This document shows, piece after piece, positions 40,507 to 49,565 of a stretch of 64,000 nt of DNA (the stretch's first letter is position 1; each line of letters opens with the position of its first letter). Under the pieces are notes generated by a model. That model worked only from the letters and a program-made list of their open reading frames with translations, searched no databases and was not told where the DNA came from. The position numbers and the translations under genes are program-made. Origin of the DNA: Rhizobacter sp. Root404 (lineage in GTDB: Bacteria; Pseudomonadota; Gammaproteobacteria; Burkholderiales; Burkholderiaceae_C). The stretch lies in assembly GCF_001425865.1 (NCBI RefSeq), contig NZ_LMDS01000005.1, positions 808,890 to 872,889 of the forward strand. The letters are read 5' to 3'.

Positions 40507-40683
40507 ATGACACAGTCGGAAGAGCGCACAAGCGAACGCGAACGGATAGACGTGGACATACCTGGCGACGTGGAGAAATGGTCGGAAGCATTTGGTGTCT
40601 CCATTCCTCAGCTGATTTCGGCCATTGCCGCAGTAGGAGACCGGCCGACCCGAGTGCAGTCATATTTGCAGGCTCTGGCGTAG
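40507..40683 (+). CDS. DUF3606 domain protein (copy 1)
   Basis: A 58-residue protein with the DUF3606 pattern: RERIDVDIPGDVEKWSEAFG, then VSIPQLISAIAAVGDRPTRV, the layout of a small helical protein widespread in Burkholderiales and rhizobia. Its function is unknown. The ribosome site is good (AGGAG nine bases before ATG). It is one of three in this window; the others are at 52983 and 55343. Confidence 0.75.
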   Translation: MTQSEERTSERERIDVDIPGDVEKWSEAFGVSIPQLISAIAAVGDRPTRVQSYLQALA

Positions 40684-40733
40684 AAAACAGTTAGAAGGTG
40701 GCCAGGCACGCCCGGGGAATGAGGGCTCAATAG

Positions 40734-40752
40734 GTGGGGTGCAACACCCCTT
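40734..40752 (+). terminator. Possible terminator after DUF3606 copy 1
   Basis: GGGGTG, loop CAA, CACCCC form a short perfect stem 52 bases after the DUF3606 stop, followed by TTCCTGTTTG. The T-run is weak, so this is tentative. The rest of 40684-40943 holds no gene. Confidence 0.35.
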
Positions 40753-40943
40753 CCTGTTTGATTGCGTGGTTACTTATGAGGCCGCGCATGACTTGGGTTT
40801 GGCGCATGTTCAGAGGAGAACTGCTCGCCAAGGGTAAACCCGCAAAAGTGCGCTTCTAAGCTCGTGATGCGCTCACAAATCTGCTGGCGAGCAGTGATGC
40901 CGTCGGTTAGAGTTTCTTGACCGATTGCGCTAGTGAGGACCAG

Positions 40944-42182
40944 GTGTGCAAGACCGAGGTAGACATCGCTCTTGACGTAGCGGCCATAGGCCGCATCGCC
41001 TGCATACCCGAGCTGCTGAGGGTCGCGTGCAGGACCACGAACATGGGCTTCGCCGGAGTGGCTCGTGTCACGGGAGAGTCCTGGACTGCTTGCGCAGTCG
41101 AGGACAACATTGACCTGGGCTTGCGACCCGGTGGACAGCTCGACATTCACACTACTTTGTGCCTCGAAGCGCGCAACCTTCGCGCACCGGTTGTCATTGA
41201 CCACGCGAGCGTCGACCCGGTCTACGCGACCCACCACACGCCACGCATCTATGGCATCGAGAGCTACATATCGGTGCCCATTGTTCTGGCAGACGACAGT
41301 TACTTCGGCAACCTCTTTGCGATTGACCGGTTTCCTGCCCGACCTTCGCGACCCGAAATCGTTTCCATGTTCAAGCTATTTGCCAGCTTAATAGCAATGC
41401 ATTTGAACGAAGAACGAGCTCGACATGCCCACGCTCAGGCGCTGCTCGATGAAATGGCGACGGGAGAGATGCGCGAGCATTTCATCGCCATGCTGGGTCA
41501 CGATTTGCGAACGCCGCTCTCGGCCGTTTCTTCAACGGCGCACTTGTTGCGCCGCACGAGCAGCGACCCACAGGTGGTCGAGCTAGCAGAGCGGATTCAA
41601 TCAAGCTCAACCCGAATGGCCACCCTCATTGACAACGTCCTCGACCTGGCCAAAGGCAAGCTCGGTGGCGGGATAGCGATTCACGCCGCGAATGTCGAAG
41701 ACCTGGGACAGGCTATTCGTGACGTCGTGTCGGAAGTTCAATGTGCTCACCCTTCGCGGCACATTGAAGCCTCTATAAATATCGACGTTGGCGTTCGGTG
41801 CGACCGTAGTCGTATACAGCAACTCGTCTCGAATTTGCTGTCAAACGCAGTGGCCTACGGCGCCAGCGATGCACCAGTGGTACTTTCAGCAGAAGCCGTC
41901 GGCGACGAGGTGACCATCACGGTGAGAAACACAGGCGAGCCAATTTCAGTCGAAGACCAAGCAAAGGTCTTTCAGCCGTTCTGGCGCGGCGGCTCAGGAA
42001 ATGGCGGCGGGTTGGGGCTCGGGCTTTTCATCTGCTCGGAAATCGTCAAGGCTCACGTGGGCTCCCTTGAAGTAACTTCGTCAGCCGAGACGGGCACCAT
42101 CTTCCGAGCGCGGCTTCCTGGAATTCCTGGGTCGCACGTTCCCGCTACGAACGCTTCTCGTGAGGAAGCCACAGGGTCATAG
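40944..42182 (+). CDS. GAF-domain soluble histidine kinase
   Basis: A 412-residue kinase without membrane segments. Residues about 15-170 are a GAF domain (RIACIPELLRVACRTTNMGF, CLEARNLRAPVVIDHASVDP, SYISVPIVLADDSYFGNLFA). Then a HisKA helix with HFIAMLGHDLRTPLSAVSST and an ATPase domain (QQLVSNLLSNAVAYGA, GGGLGLGLFICSEIVKAH). A GTG at 40944 with GAGG five bases upstream is chosen; the TTG at 40917 is the longer option. It is followed after 80 bases by a helical-family gene; the same pairing is seen at 46.1-47.7 kb. Confidence 0.88.
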   Translation: MCKTEVDIALDVAAIGRIACIPELLRVACRTTNMGFAGVARVTGESWTACAVEDNIDLGLRPGGQLDIHTTLCLEARNLRAPVVIDHASVDPVYATHHTPRIYGIESYISVPIVLADDSYFGNLFAIDRFPARPSRPEIVSMFKLFASLIAMHLNEERARHAHAQALLDEMATGEMREHFIAMLGHDLRTPLSAVSSTAHLLRRTSSDPQVVELAERIQSSSTRMATLIDNVLDLAKGKLGGGIAIHAANVEDLGQAIRDVVSEVQCAHPSRHIEASINIDVGVRCDRSRIQQLVSNLLSNAVAYGASDAPVVLSAEAVGDEVTITVRNTGEPISVEDQAKVFQPFWRGGSGNGGGLGLGLFICSEIVKAHVGSLEVTSSAETGTIFRARLPGIPGSHVPATNASREEATGS

Positions 42183-42262
42183 ACCAGAGCCCCATTGGCG
42201 TGCAGCGGCTAAGCCGCATCCGCACGAATGCTGCCCCATAACATCGCCACTCCCTCGTCTGA

Positions 42263-42706
42263 ATGTCGCGTCTAGGTATTGCCCTCAACGAGCAGCAAGC
42301 GCTACTTCTCCTCCTGCTTTCGTGCAGCGACTGTCCCTCCGATGGCGAGCGCGCGTATTCCCCCACGCACTTGCGTCGCGCATTGATTGCACATACGGCG
42401 GTTCTAAGAGGGCTCAGAGCTGCTCCCTCATTACCCCGACCAATTTCGGAGCAGCTAGTCGCGCCGATGGCGGACGTCACCGACTGCATTGCTTCGATGG
42501 TTTTGGAAAATCAGGCTCTGGCCGACACCCGCACCACTCTCCTACCTGCGCTGAGTGCGCTGTTCGCAGTGGAACGCACCTTACTTGGCGACGCGACGAT
42601 TCAGTTGGACGCGGATACGCTCGACCACCTCGGCAATGTTGCCGAATCTGAGTTCGAAGATTCCTACGGTCACGGCGAGTTGGCGGTCGAAAGACGAAAC
42701 TGGTAG
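42263..42706 (+). CDS. Helical SPTHLRR-family protein (copy A)
   Basis: A 147-residue all-helical protein. It shares with copies B (47268) and C (54314) the blocks LNEQQALLLLLL, GERAYSPTHLRRALIAHTAV, a central VTDCIASMVL helix, LSALFAVER and AESEFEDSYGHGELAVER. No known domain is recognised, and no HisKA-like His is obvious apart from the invariant His in SPTH and AH. It lies directly behind a histidine kinase gene, like copy B, so it may be a phosphotransfer, inhibitor or adaptor partner; this is inference from context. Confidence 0.7.
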   Translation: MSRLGIALNEQQALLLLLLSCSDCPSDGERAYSPTHLRRALIAHTAVLRGLRAAPSLPRPISEQLVAPMADVTDCIASMVLENQALADTRTTLLPALSALFAVERTLLGDATIQLDADTLDHLGNVAESEFEDSYGHGELAVERRNW

Positions 42707-42761
42707 CTCCCTTGGCATTCGCCTGCTTCACAGACATCGGGCCTCCGTGAGGCAGTTGCTT

Positions 42762-44075
42762 TCAGGACAGGGCCGCGACTGCCATTGCCACCGTAGCAAC
42801 AGCCATGGCGGCCGTCGCCGCCCACCCAAGAAATCGCCACACGCTTGGCATCTTCATATTTCCCACAATCTTTTCATGGGAGGCCGCCACCATGACTGCA
42901 ACCATGATGGGGACCGATATGACGGCGTTGATGACAGCCGCCCAGTAGAGGGTGCGAATTGGGTTCAAGCCTGACGCGCTTATGGCCATGCCCACGACCA
43001 TCGCGCCCGCCAAAATGGCATAGAAGGACGTTGCTGCAGCTGGAGGCTGGTCCAGCCCTTTGCGCACCTTGAGCAGACTTGCTATTGCGTACGCAGCGGA
43101 CCCGGACAGGACAGGCAAGGCGAGAAGCCCCGTGCCGACGACGCCGGCCGCAAAGAGCAGAAACGCAAACTTTCCAGCGACTGGTTCCAACGCCTTGGCC
43201 GCTTCTGAGGTCGTTTCGATGTGACTGACGCCGCTCACATGGAGTGTGGCCGCCGTTGCCACAATCATGAAGAAAGCGATGAGGTTGGAGAAGCCCATAC
43301 CGACAACGGTATCCACGCGTAGCCGCCTCAGTTGACGTTTGGCTTGCTTCGGCGCAATCCGCAGCGGCTTGTCTGCTTCGACTCTGTTGATTTCCTCGAC
43401 TTCCTGGGCAGCTTGCCAAAAGAAGAGGTAAGGGCTGATGGTCGTTCCTAATATCGCGACGACCGTCGTGGCGTAGTCCTTTTCCCAGTGCAGCTTCGGC
43501 CATACGGTGGCTCGCAGAGCAGTTTCCCAGTGCACGTGAGCTGTGAGTCCCACGCCCACATATGCGAGTAGGGAAAGCGTCAACCACTTGAGGACCGATA
43601 CGTAGCGCTCGTAGGGAACAAACACCTGCAGCAGGAGAGAGACGATGCCGAACGCGCATGCGAAGACAGTTCGGTTTCCGCCGATGAGCATGTTCGCCGC
43701 GTCGCCCATCGCGTTGAGGTCGGCGCCAAGATTGATGACGTTGGCCACGACTAATAGCACCACCAGCGCCGAGACCAACCACCGCGGGCAGATGCGTGCA
43801 AAGTTTTCCGTCAGCCCCTTTCCACTGATGCGTCCAATGCGTGCGCTGGCCAGTTGAATGCCGACCATCAGGGGGTACGTGAACAGGACTGTCCACGCAA
43901 CGTCAAAGCCGTATTGCGCTCCGCCTTGTGAGTACGTAGCGATGCCACTCGGGTCATCATCTGCAGCGCCGGTAATCAGGCCCGGCCCGAGCTTTTTCCA
44001 CCACGGAGGGTCCGGGACGGGACCTGGTCCAGCGGCGTCTCCTTGGCTTGACGAACGGTTAGGTCTGTCCGGCAT
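42762..44075 (-). CDS. NRAMP-related metal ion transporter with non-standard ion-site motifs
   Basis: A 437-residue membrane protein with about 11 segments and the NRAMP/SLC11 fold. The first helix reads PGLITGAADDDPSGIATYSQ, so the canonical DPGN motif is DPSG, and helix 6 reads AILGTTISPYLFFWQAAQE where Mn/Fe transporters have a MPH motif. Such changes are known in NRAMP-related Mg2+ transporters and other branches, so the metal is uncertain. The start at 44075 (MPDRPNRSS) is chosen because the longer frame overlaps the hybrid kinase gene; a 17-base overlap remains. It lies downstream of that kinase gene on the same strand. Confidence 0.85.
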   Translation of the reverse strand: MPDRPNRSSSQGDAAGPGPVPDPPWWKKLGPGLITGAADDDPSGIATYSQGGAQYGFDVAWTVLFTYPLMVGIQLASARIGRISGKGLTENFARICPRWLVSALVVLLVVANVINLGADLNAMGDAANMLIGGNRTVFACAFGIVSLLLQVFVPYERYVSVLKWLTLSLLAYVGVGLTAHVHWETALRATVWPKLHWEKDYATTVVAILGTTISPYLFFWQAAQEVEEINRVEADKPLRIAPKQAKRQLRRLRVDTVVGMGFSNLIAFFMIVATAATLHVSGVSHIETTSEAAKALEPVAGKFAFLLFAAGVVGTGLLALPVLSGSAAYAIASLLKVRKGLDQPPAAATSFYAILAGAMVVGMAISASGLNPIRTLYWAAVINAVISVPIMVAVMVAASHEKIVGNMKMPSVWRFLGWAATAAMAVATVAMAVAALS

Positions 44076-45984
44076 TTCGCTGATGCGCAATGGAAGCCAC
44101 GTACAACGACAAGACCTCAGCATCGACTGGCTTGACGAAGTGATTGTCAATACCCGCGGTAGCGCTTTGCTGCAAGTCGCTCTCCTGTCCGTAGCCCGAC
44201 AGCGCCACGATACGTACGTCTGCGCCTCCAGGCATCTGCCGCATTTGCCGCGCGACGTCGTGGCCGGTCATCATCGGAAGTCCGATGTCGAGGATGACCA
44301 AATCCGGGAAGCCCCCGCGAACTTTCTCCAGCGCAGCTGGCCCGTCATGCGCAATGCTCACTTCGTGGCCATCCAATTCGAGGATGTTTGCGACCACCTG
44401 TGCGGCATCGACGTTGTCATCGACCACTAGGACGCGCACGGAAGCGGAGCCGGGCGCGCCTGTGGTTGATACGTTCTCTCCGTTGCTCTGTACTATCGGC
44501 AACGTCACGGTCACGGTGGTCCCATGGCCTGTCCCCGCGCTGGCCGCTGCCACGGTGCCTCCATGAAGTTCGACGATGCTCTTCACGAGCGTCAGGCCTA
44601 TGCCAAGCCCGCCATCAGTGCGGGCCAACGCCCGCTCGCCTTGTACCAATGGGTCGAAGGCACGCCGCAAAAGTTCATCGCCCATGCCGATGCCGTTATC
44701 GGTGACCTTAACCGTCGCAAGCCCGTCTCCATCCCGTGCCGAGACGACGACTTCTCCCCCGTCCAGGGTGTACTTGGACGCGTTCGTCAGCAGGCTCACA
44801 AACACCTGAGTCAGCCGCGCGCCGTCTCCCAGGACAATCAGTGGTTCGTCAGTGAAACTTGCGGATACCCGGTGATGACGTGATTGGGCGAGCTGACGTG
44901 TGGAGGAAATCGAAGCGTTCACGACTTCCACAATGTTCACCTGTTGGCGAGCAATGTGAATACTTCCGCCGGTAATTCGGCTCACGTCCAGGAGGTCATC
45001 GACAATGCGCGTCAGGTTCGTCAGTTGCCGGTCAATGATGTCGGTAGACCGCTTAAGTGTCGGCTCGCTACTCACGCGCTGTAAGAGGGTGACAGCATTT
45101 CGAATTGGCGCCAGTGGGTTGCGTAATTCGTGCGAAAGCATGGCGATGAACTCGTGGACGCGCTTGCTCTCCGCCTCAAGCGAAACGACACGGTCGTGGT
45201 GCGTCAAATCGCGTACAACGAGTACAAAGCCCGTGAGCGCACCCTCTCGGTTGGTTAGCGAGGCGGTAGTCACTTCTGCCGGAAAGGCGCCGGACGCGCC
45301 CTTGCGCCGTTGACCGTCGGCGTGGTGGACGCGCGCTGCGGCCGCAGATGCCAGCTCGTTGCGCGGTACGCCTCGCGCAACGTCTGAATCCGTGTACAGG
45401 TTACCGACGTGCTTGCCGACGACATCATTCGCGCTCAACTCGAAAACTCGGTCGCATCCGGCGTTCCAGGTGCGCACAAGCCCACCGGCATCGAGCAGGA
45501 ACATCGCATGGTCACGCACACTCTCTACAAGAAGCCGCTGATTGCGCTCGCTCTCTTCCAGCAGGCGTTCAGACTCGCGGCGTTCTGTTAGGTCGCGTGT
45601 CACCTTGGAGAAGCCAATCAGCTCACCATGGTCATCCAGAATGGGAGAGATAACCACGTTGGCCCAAAAGGTGCTGCCGTCCTTCCGTACACGAAAGCCT
45701 TCGTCCTCGAAGCGACCGTCCAACGTCGCACGCCTTAACTCTTCGGCTGGCCAACCTCTTGCGACTGCTCCCGCGGGATAGAACATGGAGAAATGACGGC
45801 CGATGGCTTCATCAGCTGTGTACCCCTTGATTCGCTCGGCCCCGGAGTTCCACGTAGCTATCGTGCCCTCAGGCGTCAACGCAAAGATGCCGTAGTCGCG
45901 AACGGACTCAACGAGTTGTCGAAACAACTCAGTGCCCCTGCCAGCCAAGGCGTCGATTTGCTGTCGAAGCGGTTCAGGCATCAC
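44059..45984 (-). CDS. PAS-PAS hybrid histidine kinase
   Basis: A 641-residue soluble hybrid kinase: PAS (about 20-140, RDYGIFALTPEGTIATWNSG), PAS (150-265), HisKA with FIAMLSHELRNPLAPIRNAV, ATPase domain (VFVSLLTNASKYTLDG, DNGIGMGDE, GGLGIGLTLVKSIVELHGG) and a C-terminal receiver (RVLVVDDNVDAAQVVANILE, DLVILDIGLPMMTGHDV, FVKPVDAE). The PAS domains look redox- or light-type but no cofactor residue can be fixed. It runs into the NRAMP-like gene with a small overlap and is divergent from the next kinase. Confidence 0.92.
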   Translation of the reverse strand: MMPEPLRQQIDALAGRGTELFRQLVESVRDYGIFALTPEGTIATWNSGAERIKGYTADEAIGRHFSMFYPAGAVARGWPAEELRRATLDGRFEDEGFRVRKDGSTFWANVVISPILDDHGELIGFSKVTRDLTERRESERLLEESERNQRLLVESVRDHAMFLLDAGGLVRTWNAGCDRVFELSANDVVGKHVGNLYTDSDVARGVPRNELASAAAARVHHADGQRRKGASGAFPAEVTTASLTNREGALTGFVLVVRDLTHHDRVVSLEAESKRVHEFIAMLSHELRNPLAPIRNAVTLLQRVSSEPTLKRSTDIIDRQLTNLTRIVDDLLDVSRITGGSIHIARQQVNIVEVVNASISSTRQLAQSRHHRVSASFTDEPLIVLGDGARLTQVFVSLLTNASKYTLDGGEVVVSARDGDGLATVKVTDNGIGMGDELLRRAFDPLVQGERALARTDGGLGIGLTLVKSIVELHGGTVAAASAGTGHGTTVTVTLPIVQSNGENVSTTGAPGSASVRVLVVDDNVDAAQVVANILELDGHEVSIAHDGPAALEKVRGGFPDLVILDIGLPMMTGHDVARQMRQMPGGADVRIVALSGYGQESDLQQSATAGIDNHFVKPVDAEVLSLYVASIAHQRNAGQT

Positions 45985-46090
45985 TTAAAACATTCGGTCT
46001 TGTCATTTACTCTACGCACGTGACGCGACTTGTATGTAGGATAAAGCCCACAAAATCTCGCAACGGCGAGTAGCCCGGTTGGAGGACGCG

Positions 46091-47218
46091 TTGAACCTAG
46101 ATACCTTCATTCTTTCGAGCATGGAAGAAATTCTGTGCGCGTGGGAAGCCTATGCCCGGACCTTGTTGCCGTTGAACGGAACGGACCGGCTTGAGCTCCG
46201 TGACCACGCGGAGGAAATCTTGAGAGCCGCCGTTGATGACATGCGGTTGGACCAGTCGCGCGAGGCGCAGTCGACGAAGTCGCTTGGCCAAGGTACCCGA
46301 ATCTCGACCGAACGAACCGCGGCCGAGGTTCACGCTCTGCTAAGGGCCCGAAGCGGTTTCACGGTCGTGCAGCTGGTGGCAGAATACCGAGCGCTTCGCG
46401 CCAGCGTTCTTACGAAGTTTGCCGACGCGGGGTCGGCCGGACCCGAAACGCTCGTCGAGGTCGGTAGGTTCAACGAAGCGATAGACCAAGCCATTGCTGA
46501 ATCCGTTTCTTACTTTGCGGCGGAAACCGAACGGTGGCGCAATATCTTCCTCGGGGTGCTCGGTCACGACCTTCGTGGCCCACTGAACGCAATTCTGATG
46601 TCTGCCTCGCTCATCAGCAGGATTACTCGCGACGAGCCGGTCCTGAAGACGAACCAGAGTGTGGTCAGGAGCGGCGAACGGATGCGCGAACTGCTGGACG
46701 ACCTCCTCAACTACAGCAAGACATCGCTGGGCGTGGGAATCGAGGTTCATCCGCAGGAGGTTGATGTGGCGTCTGCGTGCAAGGAGGAGCTCTCGCAGCT
46801 TTCAAGGGCGCTGCCTGCCTGCGAAATCGCCTATGAAGGGCCGGAGCAACTGCTGGCCACCGTGGACGCCTCCCGTATCAGGCAGGTAGTAAGCAATCTG
46901 GTCATCAACGCGTCAAAATATGGCGATGTATCCAAGCCTGTCACGTTGCGGCTGGCTTCCGACGGTGCTGCAACTACCATTTCGGTCGAGAATTTTGGCG
47001 CGCGCATCTCGACTGCAACCAGCTCCAAAATGTTCAATCTTGCTCAGCGCGGCGACGACTCTGCGTTGGAGCTGTCTCGCACGAGCTTGGGGCTCGGGCT
47101 GTTCATCGTGCAGGAGATTGCCAAGGGGCACGGGGGTTCCGCGACCTCCGAGTACCGCAACGGTCAGAACGTCTTCAGCGTCCGCCTTCCCGCCGCCGCG
47201 AGCGTTACGACCGATTAG
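46091..47218 (+). CDS. Histidine kinase with RsbRD-like N-terminal domain
   Basis: A 375-residue soluble kinase. The N-terminal about 160 residues are helical and resemble the RsbRD (RsbT co-antagonist) sensor domain (ILCAWEAYARTLLPLNGTDR, RSGFTVVQLVAEYRALRASV). Then HisKA with FLGVLGHDLRGPLNAILMSA and an ATPase domain (IRQVVSNLVINASKYGD, LSRTSLGLGLFIVQEIAKGH). The G1 box is weak (VENFGARIS in place of DNGxGI), so ATP binding may be altered. The TTG at 46091 is chosen because GGAGGA lies five bases upstream; TTG at 46079 is the alternative. It is followed by helical-family copy B. Confidence 0.85.
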   Translation: MNLDTFILSSMEEILCAWEAYARTLLPLNGTDRLELRDHAEEILRAAVDDMRLDQSREAQSTKSLGQGTRISTERTAAEVHALLRARSGFTVVQLVAEYRALRASVLTKFADAGSAGPETLVEVGRFNEAIDQAIAESVSYFAAETERWRNIFLGVLGHDLRGPLNAILMSASLISRITRDEPVLKTNQSVVRSGERMRELLDDLLNYSKTSLGVGIEVHPQEVDVASACKEELSQLSRALPACEIAYEGPEQLLATVDASRIRQVVSNLVINASKYGDVSKPVTLRLASDGAATTISVENFGARISTATSSKMFNLAQRGDDSALELSRTSLGLGLFIVQEIAKGHGGSATSEYRNGQNVFSVRLPAAASVTTD

Positions 47219-47267
47219 CGGGGATTGGGCAGTAGACTGGGGCGCCGAAGATTTTTTTAACCCAACG

Positions 47268-47723
47268 ATGTCGCGCCTAGCCGATTGTTTGAACGAGCAA
47301 CACGCCCTGATTGCCCTTTTGCTGGGCCGGGCTGCGAACCCTTCGGCGGGAGAGCGCGCGTTCTCACCGACGCACCTACGCCGGGCCATCTACGCCCATC
47401 TTGCCGTGCTGAAAGTTGTCGCGAGCGGTTTGGAAGGGCAGTTCCCGCCTGAATCGCTTGCCCATGCCAGTTCAACAGTCACAGCTTGCCTCGCGCAATT
47501 GCTGCTGACCAAAGACGAGGACCCGGACCAGTACACCGAGCTCTCCGTTCCGCTCCGGGCACTGTTCAGCGTCGAACGGGCAATGATTGCGGCCGCGATG
47601 CTGAGTTGGGCGGAAAAGGACTTGATACACGCAGCCTTCGCAGCGGAAGAACAATTCGAAGTGCTCTACGGTCGGGGTGAACTGGCGTCCGAACGAAGCG
47701 CATCGCAAATGGGGGCTCTGTGA
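47268..47723 (+). CDS. Helical SPTHLRR-family protein (copy B)
   Basis: A 151-residue helical protein, start MSRLADCLNEQHALIALLLG, then GERAFSPTHLRRAIYAHLAV, VTACLAQLLL, LRALFSVERAM and AEEQFEVLYGRGELASERSA, ending SQMGAL. It is the fullest member of the family, so it serves as the reference for copies A and C. It lies 49 bases after the RsbRD-type kinase gene. No known family is recognised. Confidence 0.72.
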   Translation: MSRLADCLNEQHALIALLLGRAANPSAGERAFSPTHLRRAIYAHLAVLKVVASGLEGQFPPESLAHASSTVTACLAQLLLTKDEDPDQYTELSVPLRALFSVERAMIAAAMLSWAEKDLIHAAFAAEEQFEVLYGRGELASERSASQMGAL

Positions 47724-47787
47724 GCACAGAGATTCGGCGTCTCTCTGACGCCTAGAGACGCCCAAAGCAACGGCTCGTCCGCCCAGG

Positions 47788-47997
47788 TCAAAAGCGCTGC
47801 GGGTCTTCAGGCCGCTTTTGCGAATCTCTGTACCCGGCCTGGACCTCGTCCAGTTCCACCAACACCGCATCGACAGCGGGCATGTCCTGTACCGGCGCAG
47901 ATAGCAGGTCTTGAAGGCGCCGGCGCAGTTCCGCGTACCTGGTTTGGAGCGCGCCCGGCTCAATCGCGCCCAACTCATCGTATTTCCAAAGGTCCAT
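47788..47997 (-). CDS. Small hypothetical protein downstream of ku
   Basis: A 69-residue acidic, helical protein (MDLWKYDELGAIEPGALQTR, then YAELRRRLQDLL and VLVELDEVQAGYRDSQKRP). The ATG at 47997 is chosen because GGAG lies six bases upstream; ATG at 48003 touches that site. It starts 19 bases after the ku stop on the same strand, so it is probably co-transcribed with ku. A role with Ku is possible but unproven. Confidence 0.6.
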   Translation of the reverse strand: MDLWKYDELGAIEPGALQTRYAELRRRLQDLLSAPVQDMPAVDAVLVELDEVQAGYRDSQKRPEDPQRF

Positions 47998-48016
47998 GTC
48001 CATCTCCGGTTCAGGG

Positions 48017-48883
48017 TTAGGCGTGTTTACGGGCCGCGGACTTCGCTGGAGCCTTCTTCTTGGCGGCCGGCGCGGCTTTGGCTGCCGCCTTTCCGTCTCG
48101 TTTGCCAAGGCTCTGTTTCAGGAGCGCGGTGAGGTCTACCACATTGCTGGACTCGTCCGGTCCGACATCTTCCATCGCCTCTACCTTCTCGGTGTCTCCT
48201 GACTCGACGCGCTTGGCGACCAGCGCGTGGATTGCCTTGGTGAACTTGTCGGTGTAAGCGTCGGGCTTCCACTTCTCCGTCATGTTGCCGATGAGCTCTT
48301 TCGCCATCGACAGCTCGGCCGGCTTGAGATTGCCTTTGCCAGCCGGCGGCAGCTTGATGTCGGTCCATGGGCGGATTTCCTCCTCCCAGCGCAGCGTGTT
48401 GAGCATGAGCCCGGGTCCTGACGGAATCAGCGCAGCGAGGTGCTCCTTCGTGTGCATCACCACCCGGGCCACGCCAATGACACCGGCCGCGAGCATCGCC
48501 TCGCGCAGCAACGCATAAACCTTCTCGCCCTTGGCAATCGGCTCGAGGTAGTAGGGCGACTCCAGATGGGTGAACGGGATGTCCGTCGCCTGTACAAAGG
48601 CTTCAATCTCGATGGTCTGGGTCGTCTTTGGATAGGCCGCCTTGATTTCATCTTCGCTGAGGACTACGTAATCGCCACTCTCCACCTTCACTCCCTTGAC
48701 GATGTTCTCTTTCGTGATTTCCTTGCCGGTCTTCTTGTTCACGCGCTTGTAGCCCACCGGGTCCATCGTCCGCTTGTCGAGCCAGTCGAAGTCGATGCTG
48801 ATTTCGGACGAGCCCGGGTACAGCGCGACCGGCACGTGCACGAGTCCGAAGCTGATGGCTCCTTTCCAGATGGCGTGAGGCAT
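48017..48883 (-). CDS. ku: Non-homologous end joining protein Ku
   Basis: A 288-residue bacterial Ku. It forms a homodimeric ring on DNA ends and recruits LigD. Visible: the start PHAIWKGAISFGLVHVPVAL, GYKRVNKKTGKEI, YPKTTQTIEIEAFV, ARVVMHTKEHLAALIP, NMTEKWKPDAYTDKF, and a Lys- and Ala-rich tail (GKAAAKAAPAAKKKAPAKSA), which in studied Ku proteins modulates DNA threading and ligase contact. The start at 48883 matches the family. It precedes the 69-aa gene; ligD lies 1.2 kb away on the same strand, separated by two genes. Confidence 0.96.
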   Translation of the reverse strand: MPHAIWKGAISFGLVHVPVALYPGSSEISIDFDWLDKRTMDPVGYKRVNKKTGKEITKENIVKGVKVESGDYVVLSEDEIKAAYPKTTQTIEIEAFVQATDIPFTHLESPYYLEPIAKGEKVYALLREAMLAAGVIGVARVVMHTKEHLAALIPSGPGLMLNTLRWEEEIRPWTDIKLPPAGKGNLKPAELSMAKELIGNMTEKWKPDAYTDKFTKAIHALVAKRVESGDTEKVEAMEDVGPDESSNVVDLTALLKQSLGKRDGKAAAKAAPAAKKKAPAKSAARKHA

Positions 48884-48909
48884 GTCGTTTCCCTTGTGTT
48901 GGAGAAGAA

Positions 48910-49449
48910 TCAAATCCACGGCCACGACTGGAAGTGCGGCCGCTGCGTGTCGAAACCTGCGCTGCACAGCCTCCTTTGACCAGCCTGCCTCGCTTGTGAC
49001 AGACGCCAGTCCGCCAAGGACATCAGTTCGGCCGGTGACCATGCCTGCAGGATTGGCGTGGACGCTGCGCCAATGCTTGTACGCACCGGACGGTCTTTGA
49101 GGTGGAGCCCTAGACCCGCATGCAACGAATCGGCAATGGGCAGGGCGGCTGTGAGGCCAGCGTGCAGCATGACGCCGAAGCGCCCCTCCGCCAGATATCC
49201 AACGGTGCCATCCCTTTGCGCAATGAGGCGGACCATCTTCGCCACAGTTACCAACGCCACCGCCGCTTCGAATCTGTCAGCTGTGACCGCACCGGTAGCA
49301 GGCGCCACTTCTAACAACACGAGGGATATTTGGTCCGGTACGCGCAGACACTCGGCCGCTGCCAGCTCGAGTGCGAGCAGAAAACTGCTACGCCTCGGCA
49401 GCAGAGTCAGAGGGTCGCATGATGCCAAGGACATCGCAAAGCCTCGCAA
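48910..49449 (-). CDS. Degenerate GGDEF-like domain protein
   Basis: A 179-residue soluble protein with the outline of a GGDEF domain: CDPLTLLPRRSSFLLALELA (normally D-LT-L-NR), ISLVLLEVAP (where LDID is expected), then GYLAEGRFGVMLHAG in place of GGDEF, and VRTSIGAAST near the end. The metal and active-site residues are absent, so it cannot be a cyclase. It may bind a nucleotide or act as a scaffold. It lies 26 bases upstream of ku and on the same strand, so it may be part of the repair cluster. A start at 49434 (MSLASCD) is possible. Confidence 0.7.
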   Translation of the reverse strand: MRGFAMSLASCDPLTLLPRRSSFLLALELAAAECLRVPDQISLVLLEVAPATGAVTADRFEAAVALVTVAKMVRLIAQRDGTVGYLAEGRFGVMLHAGLTAALPIADSLHAGLGLHLKDRPVRTSIGAASTPILQAWSPAELMSLADWRLSQARQAGQRRLCSAGFDTQRPHFQSWPWI

Positions 49450-49565
49450 TCATCGAGCAGGGAATTCGATGTTCGACTTGGCCGCATCCTTTGACTCCCA
49501 GCGTGCGTGAACTTTGAACGTAGGACGACAAGACATAAGGCTTCGGGCGAACATGTCTTGCGTCG

